A program made the position numbers and the translations under genes. Below the pieces are notes generated by a model, which saw only the letters and a list, made by a program, of their open reading frames with translations, did no database searches and had not been told where the DNA came from. From contig JAKSID010000002.1 of assembly GCA_024399035.1 (NCBI GenBank), positions 57,732 through 121,731 on the forward strand: a DNA stretch of 64,000 bases. The letters run 5' to 3'. The DNA is from Fibrobacter sp. (lineage in GTDB: Bacteria > Fibrobacterota > Fibrobacteria > Fibrobacterales > Fibrobacteraceae). Positions within the stretch are counted from its first letter, which is position 1. The number at the start of each line of letters is the position of its first letter. Below are positions 46,081-54,072 of the stretch, piece by piece.

Positions 46081-46097
46081 GACGCAAGGGGCTCTGC
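46081..46097 (+). repeat. Palindromic 3'-end element, copy 2
   Basis: GACGCAAGGGGCTCTGC directly after the purT stop codon. It is the exact reverse complement of 46225-46241, so a 17-bp perfect inverted repeat encloses the purT/HD-GYP terminator. Confidence 0.75.
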
Positions 46098-46175
46098 GCG
46101 TCCACAGAGTGGATGAGGCCCTAAGTGTTCATTATCCTCCAACCCTCTCCCAGATTCTATTGCCATAGCAAAAGC

Positions 46176-46205
46176 AAAAGACCCGCGAAATTCCGCGGGT
46201 CTTTA
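46176..46205. terminator. Bidirectional terminator between purT and HD-GYP gene
   Basis: Perfect 11-bp stem AAAGACCCGCG/CGCGGGTCTTT (46177-46187, 46194-46204), loop AAATTC. A and T ends allow function on both strands. Confidence 0.85.
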
Positions 46206-46219
46206 CTGCATATGCCATC

Positions 46220-46241
46220 AAGGGGCAGAGCCCCTTGCGTC
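46220..46241 (-). repeat. Palindromic 3'-end element, copy 3
   Basis: AAGGGGC-AGA-GCCCCTT followed by GCGTC; on the minus strand it begins 2 nt after the stop codon of the HD-GYP gene. Confidence 0.75.
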
Positions 46242-46243
46242 AT

Positions 46244-47935
46244 CTAGTCATTACAGCTGTCGTAGAAGCTTTCGAGTTCCTTATGGCAGTTGATAAAGAA
46301 CTTCTTCAAAGTCGGGTCGAAGTGCGTGCCCATGGAGCTTACGATAATGTCGTAGGCCTCAGCATAGCTCATGCGTTCCTTGTAGCAGCGGCGGCTGACC
46401 AACGCATCGTACACATCGGCGACTGCCATAATGCGTGCTTCCAGCGGAATCTCGTCGCCCTTGAGGCCGCGCGGATAACCGCTACCGTCATAACGTTCGT
46501 GATGGAAGTTGGTAACGTTCTTTGCAATAGCGACCAGTTCCTGGGATTCCACATCCTTCAAGAGGTTCTCGACGATGGCCGCACCCTTTTCGGAGTGAGT
46601 CTTCATGACGTTGAACTCGTCAGCAGTATACTTGCCGGGCTTGCGCAGAATGGTGTCGTCCACAGCAATCTTACCCAGGTCGTGCATGGGGGCCACCTTG
46701 ATCACCGCATTAAAGAACTTGTTCATGTTGCGGAAGGCTTCGTCCTTCTTCATCTCGTTAATGAGAATCTTTACCACCTGGCTAGTACGCTTGATGTGTC
46801 CGCCGGTATTGCTGTCGCGGTTTTCCACCATGTTGGACATACCGACAATCATTTGTTCCTGGATTGCCTGAATGTGTGAATCCTTGTTCTGCACATCGGT
46901 AGCCAAGTCGTTGTTGTACTTGTCAAGCAACTTGATGTAACGCTGGACCTTGGTGTCGTCTTCGATGCGGAACAGGTAGCCGCAGACCTTGGAACCGTGG
47001 TACAGGTGGCGCAGCACGCTCTTGTAGTGTTTGTTGCCGTACTGGAAGTAATCCACCTGGCAAAGGTCCTGGGGATTGAACTTTTCGATCAGTCGAATAA
47101 GGATGCTTCCGAATTCATCGGCTTCACGAACCTTGGAATCCACGCGGAAGGTCTTGAGAACTGGGAAGTAATGGCTGGCGATGTCGTTGCAACCGATGTA
47201 GCTGCGGTTCTTTGAAACAGACAGGTATGCGTTTTCGTTCTGGTATTCCAGGGTGTCGCGGATGGTGCCTTCGATATCGTACATGCCGATGCGGTGGATG
47301 ATGCAGAGCATAATGAATTCCACAGCGATGTAGATTGCGGGCATGGCCATCATGTCACAGCCAAGTTCTCTAAAGATAAAGAATGAACCGATGCTCAAGA
47401 AACCGATGGCGGCCAGGGCCTGCAAATTACGGTAGGAGAAGTTCTTTTTCTTAAGCAGGGAGTACACCAGAACGCACACACCAGAAATCAGGTAGATGAA
47501 CAACATGATGTTGAACAAAATATGGGTCGGGCCAAATACGGGGATAAAGTCCGTAACGCCGTTGTGCTGCACAAGGGTAACGCTCTTGTAGAAAATGTCG
47601 CTATAGCCTGCGGTAAATGCGAACCCCAGGATTACGGAGCTAAAAGAGAAAATAGCAATGCGCAGGGGCTTGGTCACCTTGATGTTGCAAATGGTAAGTT
47701 CGCCCAAGAAAAACAGTGCCGGAACAAAAACTGCACCCACGTAGGCAATCTTGTTTGCCAAAAGTGCTTCTTCTATGTTGCTGGACAGAGAAAGAAAAAG
47801 ATGGCCTGCAAGCTGAATGGTCATAACGTAGAACATCGACGTAAAATACGATGTCGTTCTCTTTGAGTTAACGACCATCAATAAACAAATATTGGCAAAC
47901 GAAATAATTAGTGCTGCCAGCTGATAGTAAATCAC
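46244..47935 (-). CDS. HD-GYP cyclic-di-GMP phosphodiesterase with membrane sensor domain
   Basis: 563 residues. About seven or eight membrane helices in the first ~225 residues (7TM-type sensor region as in HisKA_7TM), a PAS-like middle (YLSVSKNRSYIGCNDIASHYFPV), then the HD-GYP domain: MHDLGKIAVDDTILRKPG (near residue 417) and HHERYDGSGYPRGLKGDEIP (near 478). All metal and GYP residues are present, so c-di-GMP hydrolysis is likely. The start is GTG with AAGGAG 7 nt upstream. It follows rsmE by 74 nt on the same strand and may be co-transcribed. Confidence 0.93.
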   Translation of the reverse strand: MIYYQLAALIISFANICLLMVVNSKRTTSYFTSMFYVMTIQLAGHLFLSLSSNIEEALLANKIAYVGAVFVPALFFLGELTICNIKVTKPLRIAIFSFSSVILGFAFTAGYSDIFYKSVTLVQHNGVTDFIPVFGPTHILFNIMLFIYLISGVCVLVYSLLKKKNFSYRNLQALAAIGFLSIGSFFIFRELGCDMMAMPAIYIAVEFIMLCIIHRIGMYDIEGTIRDTLEYQNENAYLSVSKNRSYIGCNDIASHYFPVLKTFRVDSKVREADEFGSILIRLIEKFNPQDLCQVDYFQYGNKHYKSVLRHLYHGSKVCGYLFRIEDDTKVQRYIKLLDKYNNDLATDVQNKDSHIQAIQEQMIVGMSNMVENRDSNTGGHIKRTSQVVKILINEMKKDEAFRNMNKFFNAVIKVAPMHDLGKIAVDDTILRKPGKYTADEFNVMKTHSEKGAAIVENLLKDVESQELVAIAKNVTNFHHERYDGSGYPRGLKGDEIPLEARIMAVADVYDALVSRRCYKERMSYAEAYDIIVSSMGTHFDPTLKKFFINCHKELESFYDSCND

Positions 47936-48009
47936 GAAAAACTCCTTAACCTCGTGAGAAAACCATTACATAACCAAATAAAATAATAGATAAAATTGGC
48001 CGGGCGCAG

Positions 48010-48720
48010 TTAGCAAACTATTTTGCCCAAGGCGATAATGGCGGCTGTTCTAGCCCTGAGGCGAGTGTTGCCCAACTTCATGAGACAAACCTTCCCGTTT
48101 TTGAAGTTCTTCACCGCTTCGATTTCTGCGGGGGAGAATCCGCCTTCGGGGCCGACCAGCAAAGTCGTATTGGTGGTCAGTTCCTGGGCGCTGGGGGCCG
48201 GGCCGCCGTCCATGTCGCAAAGGATAAGGTCGCCAGCGTAGCTTTTCAGCCATTCCGAGAATTCGATGGGGCCTTCTACCTGAGTGAGCCAGGGCTTCTT
48301 GGATTGCTTCAAACTAACAAGAGACTTCAATTCTGCACGGCGGACAGTCTTCTTTAGGTCGGAGTTCTTGGGCTCCTGGGAGAAGTCTGTACGCAGAAAA
48401 ATAATTTTGTCAATTTCTGTCTGCGCTGCATGGAAAACCACCTCTTCCAAGGCATCGTCCTTAAGGCAGGCGATAGCGAGGCTAACCTTGGGCCTATGGG
48501 ATGATCCATTCTCCACCTTATCTACCCGGACTCTGCAAGCCTTGGCGTCGGCCCAAATGATAGTGCCGTCGGCGTAATGGCCTTGACCATCGGATAGCTG
48601 CAAAACGTCACCTACGGTGGCGCGGCACACGCGAACGGCGTGGGTGCTCTCGTTTTCGTCCAATTCCAGGATTCCAGAGGTGATAAGGGGACAATAGAAA
48701 CGGCTGTCAGGTGTTTTCAT
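48010..48720 (-). CDS. rsmE: 16S rRNA (uracil1498-N3)-methyltransferase RsmE
   Basis: 236 residues. SPOUT-class enzyme that methylates U1498 of 16S rRNA. The ATG at 48720 (MKTPDSRFYCPLI) is preferred over an upstream in-frame codon because it matches the family N-terminus. N-terminal PUA-like domain (HAVRVCRATVGDVLQLSDGQG), then the knot: VSLAIACLKDDALEEVVFHAAQTEIDKIIFL, LLVGPEGGFSPAEIEAV and LMKLGNTRLRARTAAIIAL. Divergent from the HAD gene over 36 bp. Confidence 0.95.
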   Translation of the reverse strand: MKTPDSRFYCPLITSGILELDENESTHAVRVCRATVGDVLQLSDGQGHYADGTIIWADAKACRVRVDKVENGSSHRPKVSLAIACLKDDALEEVVFHAAQTEIDKIIFLRTDFSQEPKNSDLKKTVRRAELKSLVSLKQSKKPWLTQVEGPIEFSEWLKSYAGDLILCDMDGGPAPSAQELTTNTTLLVGPEGGFSPAEIEAVKNFKNGKVCLMKLGNTRLRARTAAIIALGKIVC

Positions 48721-48750
48721 GCTACTAAAAGTAGCAATTTTTTGTAAATT
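48721..48750. promoter_or_regulatory. Shared divergent promoter with inverted repeat
   Basis: GCTACT-AAA-AGTAGC (48721-48735) lies immediately before rsmE. TAAATTTG (48745-48752) is a full TAnnTTTG box, its TAAATT ending 6 nt before the HAD start at 48757; TACTTT on the minus strand is 7 nt before the rsmE start. Both mRNAs look leaderless. Confidence 0.5.
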
Positions 48751-48756
48751 TGCATC

Positions 48757-49554
48757 ATGACTCACAAGCCGGTAAAAGCTGTTGTATTTGATTTAGATGG
48801 TACTTTGTATCTGAGTGGTCGCCCTTATCCCAAGGCCGTCAAAACGGTAAACCGAGTGGCAAGCCAGGTCCCCGTCTACTATCTGAGCAATAATACCAGC
48901 AAATCCCCGGTGTTCTACGAGAACCGCCTAAAGGTAATGGGCCTGCCCCTGACTGACGAGGCTATTATTTCGGCATTGTACCTTTCCCTGGAAGCAATCC
49001 ACGAAGAAGGTATCAAGAACGTCTTTTTCTTTGCCAATCCCGAAGTAACGGAATGGTTCGCTGCCCAGGATCCTACCTTGAACTTGCGACCCAGCGTGGC
49101 TGATACGGAACTGGTGCTGATCGCCTACCATAATTCCTTTGACTACCGCGAACTTTGCGAACTCTCTTTCCGCGTTCAGCGCAAGATTCCCTTCTGGGTG
49201 ACTCACACGGACTTTGTCTGCCCCGATGCCAACGGCCCTGTGCCCGATATCGGCAGCTTTATGGCCCTTCTCAAGACTGCCTACGGTGTGGAACCGGAAA
49301 GGAGCTTTGGTAAGCCCAATCCCGCCATGCTTTCCGATCTGCTTAAGAAGTACGAACGGTCAGAAATCCTTTTTGTAGGCGACCGCCTTTATACCGACTT
49401 TGAACTGGCCAAACGTTCCGGATGCCGTTTTGTACTGCCCCTCTGTGGCGAAACCAAGCGCGAAGACCTGGAAAAACTGGATGTCAAGCCTGAGTACGTT
49501 GTAGAAATGGTTAGCGACATTGACTTTGAGGGCTTTTTCGAGGGCCGTCTTTAA
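48757..49554 (+). CDS. HAD-superfamily phosphatase, NagD-like
   Basis: 265 residues. Class IIA HAD phosphatase. Motif I FDLDGTLYLSGR with the nucleophile and acid Asp residues, motif II YYLSNNTSKSP, Lys motif FGKPNPAML and motif IV FVGDRLYTDFELAKRSG. Such enzymes remove phosphate from small sugar or nucleotide phosphates; the substrate is not clear. The start is preceded by a TAnnTT box at 6 nt rather than a ribosome binding site. Its stop overlaps the znuA start by one base. Confidence 0.9.
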   Translation: MTHKPVKAVVFDLDGTLYLSGRPYPKAVKTVNRVASQVPVYYLSNNTSKSPVFYENRLKVMGLPLTDEAIISALYLSLEAIHEEGIKNVFFFANPEVTEWFAAQDPTLNLRPSVADTELVLIAYHNSFDYRELCELSFRVQRKIPFWVTHTDFVCPDANGPVPDIGSFMALLKTAYGVEPERSFGKPNPAMLSDLLKKYERSEILFVGDRLYTDFELAKRSGCRFVLPLCGETKREDLEKLDVKPEYVVEMVSDIDFEGFFEGRL

Positions 49555-50432
49555 TGCGCAAATTGTTTTTTGCCCTTCTCTTGGCCATTCCCACCTTTGC
49601 TGCCAAGTTGACCGTTGCCGTTTCGCTGCAGCCCTACGCCAATGTGGTCAAGGAAATCGGTGGCGACGATGTGGACGTAGTTACTTTGCTCCCTCCGGGT
49701 GCCGACCCCCATACTTTTGAACCTAAGCCGGCAAGCCTTAAGGAATTTACCAAGGCCACTGCATACTTTAGTGATGGCTCCGGTATGGACGCAGCATGGC
49801 TCCCGCGTTTTAAGGGCGTTAACAAGGATATCCAGGTGGTTTCTCTTTCCAATGGAATTGATTGGATGGAAGAAGACGTACATCATCACCACGAAGCTGA
49901 GGAACACCATCACCATGATGCCGAGGATGACGACGATGAATTGGATCCTCATCTGTGGACTTCTCCCTTACAGTTGAAGACGATTGCACTTAACGTTTGC
50001 GAAGCTTTGGCGACTCTGGATGTACATAACGCCGACCAGTATCGTACGCGTTCTACAAAATTGATTCAGCGTCTTTCCAATTTGGATTCCGAACTGCGTG
50101 TTTCCGTGGAAAAACTTCCTAAGCAGGCAAGAACCTTTATTGTTTTCCATCCGTCCTATGGCTACTTTGCCCGTGACTACGGCATGACCCAGCTTACGGT
50201 GGAAGTGAACGGTAAGGAACCCAAGCCCCGCGATCTTTTCAATCTGGCCAAGACCGGAAAAGAAAATAATGTGCACATTGTGTTTGTGCAGCCCCAGTTC
50301 AGCAAGCGCGCTGCCGCCACCATTGCCAAGGAACTGGACGCCGTTATCCTGGATACGGACCCCCTGGCCTTTGATTACGAGAAGAATATTCGTACATTGT
50401 TGAACGCCATTCAGGAAAACATCAAGAAATAA
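49554..50432 (+). CDS. znuA: Zinc/manganese ABC transporter substrate-binding protein
   Basis: 292 residues. Signal peptide (MRKLFFALLLAIPTFA-AK) and a cluster A-1 metal-binding protein fold. Metal ligands: His in PPGADPHTFEP, His in DPHLWTSP, His in FIVFHPSYGYFARDYG and Asp in LDTDPLAF. Before the second ligand is a His/Asp-rich loop (VHHHHEAEEHHHHDAEDDDD), typical of zinc-specific ZnuA. Delivers Zn2+ to an inner-membrane transporter; ATPase gene follows after 17 nt. Confidence 0.92.
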   Translation: MRKLFFALLLAIPTFAAKLTVAVSLQPYANVVKEIGGDDVDVVTLLPPGADPHTFEPKPASLKEFTKATAYFSDGSGMDAAWLPRFKGVNKDIQVVSLSNGIDWMEEDVHHHHEAEEHHHHDAEDDDDELDPHLWTSPLQLKTIALNVCEALATLDVHNADQYRTRSTKLIQRLSNLDSELRVSVEKLPKQARTFIVFHPSYGYFARDYGMTQLTVEVNGKEPKPRDLFNLAKTGKENNVHIVFVQPQFSKRAAATIAKELDAVILDTDPLAFDYEKNIRTLLNAIQENIKK

Positions 50433-50449
50433 CCCTCCGCAGGAAAAAC

Positions 50450-51241
50450 ATGAACGCCATTGAAATCAAGAATCTTTCTTTCGCCTACGGTAAGACCCCG
50501 GTTCTATCTGATGTGAACCTGGAAATCGAGGAAAATGATTTTGTGGCAATCATTGGCCCCAATGGGGGAGGCAAGTCTACCTTGATGCGCCTGATTGTGG
50601 GCCTGTTGAAGCCCCAGTCCGGTGAAGTCCGCCTTTTCGGCGAGAAGGTGCCTACCAACAAGGTGGCTGTGGGTTACGTTCCCCAGAACACCAACCGCAA
50701 TATTGAATTCCCTATTACTGTGGGTGAATGCGTTGCCTTAGGTAAGATTGGTCTTTCTCCTAAGTCAGAAGAAGTTTCCGCCGCCCTGGCCAAGGTCCAT
50801 ATGGAAGGCTACCTGCACCGCCGTCTGGGAGAGCTTAGCGGCGGCGAACGCCAGCGCGTTCTCATTGCCCGTTCCCTGGTGTGCAATCCCCGCATTCTGT
50901 TCCTGGATGAACCCAGCAACAACATTGACGCCGCCGGCCAGGAAAACCTTTACAACATGCTTGCAGAATTCAGCAACAGTATGACCATTGTGGTGGTGAC
51001 CCACGATCTAATGGCTCTTTCCAACCGAGTCAAAAGTATTGTCTGCGTCAATAAAAATGTACATTACCATGAGGGCTCCAGCCTTACCCGCGAAATGATT
51101 ACCGATGCCTATGGTTGCGAAGTCGACCTGATCGCTCACGGTATTCCTCACCGCGTGTTGGGCAGCCATGATCACACACACGGGGGTTGCTGTGAACATC
51201 ATCATGAACACCATCACGAGCATGGCCACGAACATCATTAG
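50450..51241 (+). CDS. znuC: Zinc ABC transporter ATP-binding protein
   Basis: 263 residues. ABC ATPase of the metal-uptake class: Walker A GPNGGGKST, Q-loop VPQNTN, signature LSGGERQR, Walker B ILFLDEPSNNID and H-loop VVTHDL. The C-terminus has a ~25-residue His-rich tail (HDHTHGGCCEHHHEHHH...) that is not usual for the ATPase and may bind zinc in the cytoplasm. No permease gene (znuB) follows; a terminator does. Confidence 0.92.
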   Translation: MNAIEIKNLSFAYGKTPVLSDVNLEIEENDFVAIIGPNGGGKSTLMRLIVGLLKPQSGEVRLFGEKVPTNKVAVGYVPQNTNRNIEFPITVGECVALGKIGLSPKSEEVSAALAKVHMEGYLHRRLGELSGGERQRVLIARSLVCNPRILFLDEPSNNIDAAGQENLYNMLAEFSNSMTIVVVTHDLMALSNRVKSIVCVNKNVHYHEGSSLTREMITDAYGCEVDLIAHGIPHRVLGSHDHTHGGCCEHHHEHHHEHGHEHH

Positions 51242-51263
51242 TTTGTCCTAACGTTTAAAGAAA

Positions 51264-51294
51264 AAAACATCCAGCCACTGGCCGGATGTTTTTT
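51264..51294. terminator. Terminator after znuC
   Basis: AAAACATCC / GGATGTTTT stem with an inner GCC-ACT-GGC and one A-C mismatch, then TTTTTTG; the A-rich left side suits the convergent gene as well. Confidence 0.85.
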
Positions 51295-51297
51295 GTT

Positions 51298-51322
51298 AGG
51301 AGGAGAAATGAAAAAAATCTAA
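51298..51322 (+). other. Strong ribosome binding site with a 4-codon ORF
   Basis: AGGAGGAG (51298-51305), then ATG AAA AAA ATC TAA (51308-51322). No gene follows on this strand until 53034. It may be a remnant of a lost gene start or a chance match. Confidence 0.35.
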
Positions 51323-51348
51323 AAGTCGACGCACTTGTCGAGGACTGT

Positions 51349-52044
51349 TTATCGCAGGTCTGCTACGCAGCGAACGTAAAGACCCTTGCTGGTGCTTTCG
51401 TCGGTGCGGTTGATGCTCTTTGCTGCGCTACGGAATTCCCAGGAGCGTCCGGTGTTCTTTTCTACAGAGGATGCAGACCAGTAGTGACCGGTAGAAGAGC
51501 TTTCGCAGTAGCCGTCCCAGCTCTTGCAGCCGCCCTGACCCAGGTCCTTCCAGTCAAGCTTTTCGCGATCCTTCTGGTAGTCGCGCCATTCACCGTCGTT
51601 GGGCAGGTGCCAGCCGTTGGGGCAAGCCTTGTTGGCTTCTTGATGGGTGTAGAATCGGCCATACTTCTTGCAGTTGGTTTCATCTTCCATCAGGCACTGG
51701 CGGGGAGTAGAAATGCTGAATGCCAGGTTCTTTTTCATCCAGGCCTTGTCGCCACGGATTTCGATGGAGTACTTCTTGCCGTCGCGCTTGTCGGTTAGGA
51801 ACTTGCCATCGTTAGAAATGTTCTTGCTCTGCAAAGCCAACTGGAAGAGTTCTTCTTCGCTCAGGTTTTCTGCAGGTTGTTCCAAAGCTTCTTTCTTCTG
51901 GTGAACCAACTGGGTCTTGGACTTGTTTGTCTTAACCATCTTGTGACCACCCATCTTTTTCATGGGTGCGCCAAAGCTAGCGCCTGCGAAAACTGCAGAC
52001 ACCACTAATGCGGCGATGAAGTGCTTTGAAGACAGAGTGAACAT
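51349..52044 (-). CDS. Exported FISUMP-domain protein
   Basis: 231 residues. Signal peptide (FIAALVVSAVFAGASFG-AP), a basic Lys-rich linker, then the 'Fibrobacter succinogenes major paralogous domain' (FISUMP): RDGKKYSIEIRGDKAWMKKNLAF, GRFYTHQEANKACPNGWHLP, NDGEWRDYQ, GHYWSASS and GLYVRCVADLR. The domain is abundant in Fibrobacter and has no proven function. Cysteines (QCLMEDETNC, KACPNGW, GGCKSWDGYC) may form disulfides. TATTAG ends 6 nt before the ATG, with no ribosome binding site. Confidence 0.88.
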   Translation of the reverse strand: MFTLSSKHFIAALVVSAVFAGASFGAPMKKMGGHKMVKTNKSKTQLVHQKKEALEQPAENLSEEELFQLALQSKNISNDGKFLTDKRDGKKYSIEIRGDKAWMKKNLAFSISTPRQCLMEDETNCKKYGRFYTHQEANKACPNGWHLPNDGEWRDYQKDREKLDWKDLGQGGCKSWDGYCESSSTGHYWSASSVEKNTGRSWEFRSAAKSINRTDESTSKGLYVRCVADLR

Positions 52045-52159
52045 ACGAACCTAATATCCTTTTGACGCACATTTCGAATCAACTGAAGATGATTCCGCGT
52101 CATTTGTTTTTTCAAGAATATATATCGCAGTTCACGTAAGTGATTGTTATAAAATGTTT

Positions 52160-52981
52160 TCAATAGCGAAGTGTGACGCCTGCAACACCAGGGCCCACCC
52201 ACATAGAGAACTTTTCGTTCCGCTTTTTGTGTAAAGTAAGAATTCCGTAACTTATGCCGGTTCCAACCAGCGCACCCACCAGAATATCTGTAGGATAATG
52301 CTTACCGGCGGCCACTCTCAGGGCGCTTTCGATACCTGCCAAAGAGAAGGCGATTGTGCGTACAAGCCACGTATTCGTTGCGTTGGGGAAGGCGTAGTCA
52401 TACCATTCGGAGGCAAAGACTGCCACGGTAAATGCCGCAGACGCATGCCCCGAGAAAAGGGAGCCGTAGGCTTCGCCTTTTGCATTCTGGGCCGCCTCTA
52501 GCCCCTCCTTGCTTGTGGAGTAGATATAGGGCCGGGGCCAGATTTGTAAAGATCTGGTTGCAAGATTTATTCCATTTTGGAATAATATAGCTTGGACGAA
52601 CATTAGAGTAAATGTGCCGAATTCAGCGCCGTTTGTGTATCCTTTGTACCAAGAGACGCCTCCGATGACCAGGGGAGCCACCGCCACGGCAGCCCCGATA
52701 TCGCTCATGGTCTGGGCGGTTTTGCTGTATCTGCCCAGGGCCCAACGGTCCCAGGGGAGAAAATCCTCACGGGCTCTCAGGTCGGCTGGGTCCTTCACTT
52801 CCATTTGGTCGTAGAGGTAAGTTCCCAGACCGGTGGTCGCTAGGCCAACAACAGAAAGTGTAATGTCCAGGGGAAGTGAAAGCGGGTATTCGTCGCGGGC
52901 AAAGGCCTTGTGGCTGCCCAGACAAAGGCAGACTGCGGCACAAAGGGCCAGAGTGCGGAATATTACGGGGCATCTCACCAT
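52160..52981 (-). CDS. PAP2-family membrane phosphatase
   Basis: 273 residues. Signal or first helix at residues 5-25 and several further helices. PAP2 motifs: WPRPYI (C1), SLFSGHASAAF (C2) and RVAAGKHYPTDILVG (C3) with the catalytic His residues. Such enzymes dephosphorylate lipid phosphates such as undecaprenyl pyrophosphate or lipid A. The order of the motifs fits a periplasmic active site. TAGTTT ends 6 nt before the ATG; it shares the 52-bp intergenic region with the divergent ArsR-methyltransferase gene. Confidence 0.88.
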   Translation of the reverse strand: MVRCPVIFRTLALCAAVCLCLGSHKAFARDEYPLSLPLDITLSVVGLATTGLGTYLYDQMEVKDPADLRAREDFLPWDRWALGRYSKTAQTMSDIGAAVAVAPLVIGGVSWYKGYTNGAEFGTFTLMFVQAILFQNGINLATRSLQIWPRPYIYSTSKEGLEAAQNAKGEAYGSLFSGHASAAFTVAVFASEWYDYAFPNATNTWLVRTIAFSLAGIESALRVAAGKHYPTDILVGALVGTGISYGILTLHKKRNEKFSMWVGPGVAGVTLRY

Positions 52982-53033
52982 ACGCCTAAACTAAAAAAAT
53001 TATATTAGGGCCATAACTTCCGTCGGAGTTTTT

Positions 53034-53984
53034 GTGGCAAATACGAATTATACTCGCGAACCTATCGTTCCTAGCATGGACCTGTTCGGTGCTATTTCTG
53101 ATGAAATGCGCCTTAAGATCCTGTTGCTTTTGGATCAGGCAGAATTTACCGTTAACGAAATCAAGGATATCCTGGATATCCACCAGAGTAACGCCAGCCG
53201 CCACCTGGCCAAGCTCTCCTCCTGCAACTTGCTGAAGGACCGTCGCGACGGCATCAAGGCCTACTACCGTTTAAGCGAGGACCTTTACCTGAGCAACCGC
53301 ATGATTTCCATGATCCGCGAAGCCTACGAAGAGCTTCCCGACAAGGAAATCCTCAAGTGCCGCGCCGCCCAGGCATTGGAAGAACGTACCGACAATACCA
53401 AGAACCAGATTCACAAGTTGAACCAGGCCGGCGGTAGCCTCAAGGCCCAGATCAGCCTGTTCAGCAAGTTGATGCAGCCCTTCGAGAACGCTGTGGACGT
53501 TGGCTGCGGCGAAGGCGGCGACCTGTCCCTGATGCTCTGCAACCGCTGCAAGCACGTGACTTCGCTGGACTGCGACCCTAAGGTCATTAGCGGTTTCCAG
53601 AAGATCCTTAAGCAGAAGGGCATCCAGAACGTGTCGCCCAAGGTTGCTGACATGGTAAAGACTGGCCTGCCCGACGACTTTGCGGACTTGGTCCTTATGA
53701 GCCAGGTGCTGCACCATGCCATGGACCCCCGACTGGCCCTGAAGGAGGCGGTTCGCATTTTGAAGCCGGGTGGAATGCTTGCCCTGCTGGACCTTGCCCA
53801 GCACAAGGAAGAATCCTTCCGCACCACCCATGGTCACATTTGGCTTGGTTTTGACCGTTCCCAGCTGGAGTTTTTCGTCCAGGAACTGAACTGCACCGTT
53901 CTTGAAAGCGAAATCATTCCCAGCGAAAATGAAGTGGACAAGAAACTGCCCGTCATTTGCATGATTTTAACCAAAAACACCTAA
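53034..53984 (+). CDS. ArsR-type HTH regulator fused to a SAM-dependent methyltransferase
   Basis: 316 residues. N-terminal winged-helix (about 10-95): DLFGAISDEMRLKILLLLDQAEFTVNEIKDILDIHQSNASRHLAKL, without the metal-binding CxC of ArsR itself. C-terminal Rossmann methyltransferase from ~140: VDVGCGEGGDLSLML (SAM), LDCDPKVISGFQ, DLVLMSQVLHHAMDPRLAL, LKPGGMLALLDL. This fusion family is known in several phyla, but the methyl acceptor is not. GTG start with GGAG 5 nt upstream. A weak hairpin around the stop codon (53973-53998) may end the transcript. Confidence 0.9.
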   Translation: MANTNYTREPIVPSMDLFGAISDEMRLKILLLLDQAEFTVNEIKDILDIHQSNASRHLAKLSSCNLLKDRRDGIKAYYRLSEDLYLSNRMISMIREAYEELPDKEILKCRAAQALEERTDNTKNQIHKLNQAGGSLKAQISLFSKLMQPFENAVDVGCGEGGDLSLMLCNRCKHVTSLDCDPKVISGFQKILKQKGIQNVSPKVADMVKTGLPDDFADLVLMSQVLHHAMDPRLALKEAVRILKPGGMLALLDLAQHKEESFRTTHGHIWLGFDRSQLEFFVQELNCTVLESEIIPSENEVDKKLPVICMILTKNT

Positions 53985-54010
53985 AAAGTGTGATTTTTAT
54001 CTAACCCGAC

Positions 54011-54039
54011 TTGCTTTTTCTATAAAAAACAAATATCTT
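54011..54039 (+). promoter_or_regulatory. Promoter of the 36-residue peptide gene
   Basis: TTG at 54011 and TATCTT at 54034-54039 have the ~23-bp spacing of Bacteroidota-type -33/-7 promoters. A leader of ~25 nt and a strong ribosome binding site follow. Confidence 0.45.
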
Positions 54040-54072
54040 ATGGAAAAAGAAAATAATCCTAAGGAGCTCATT

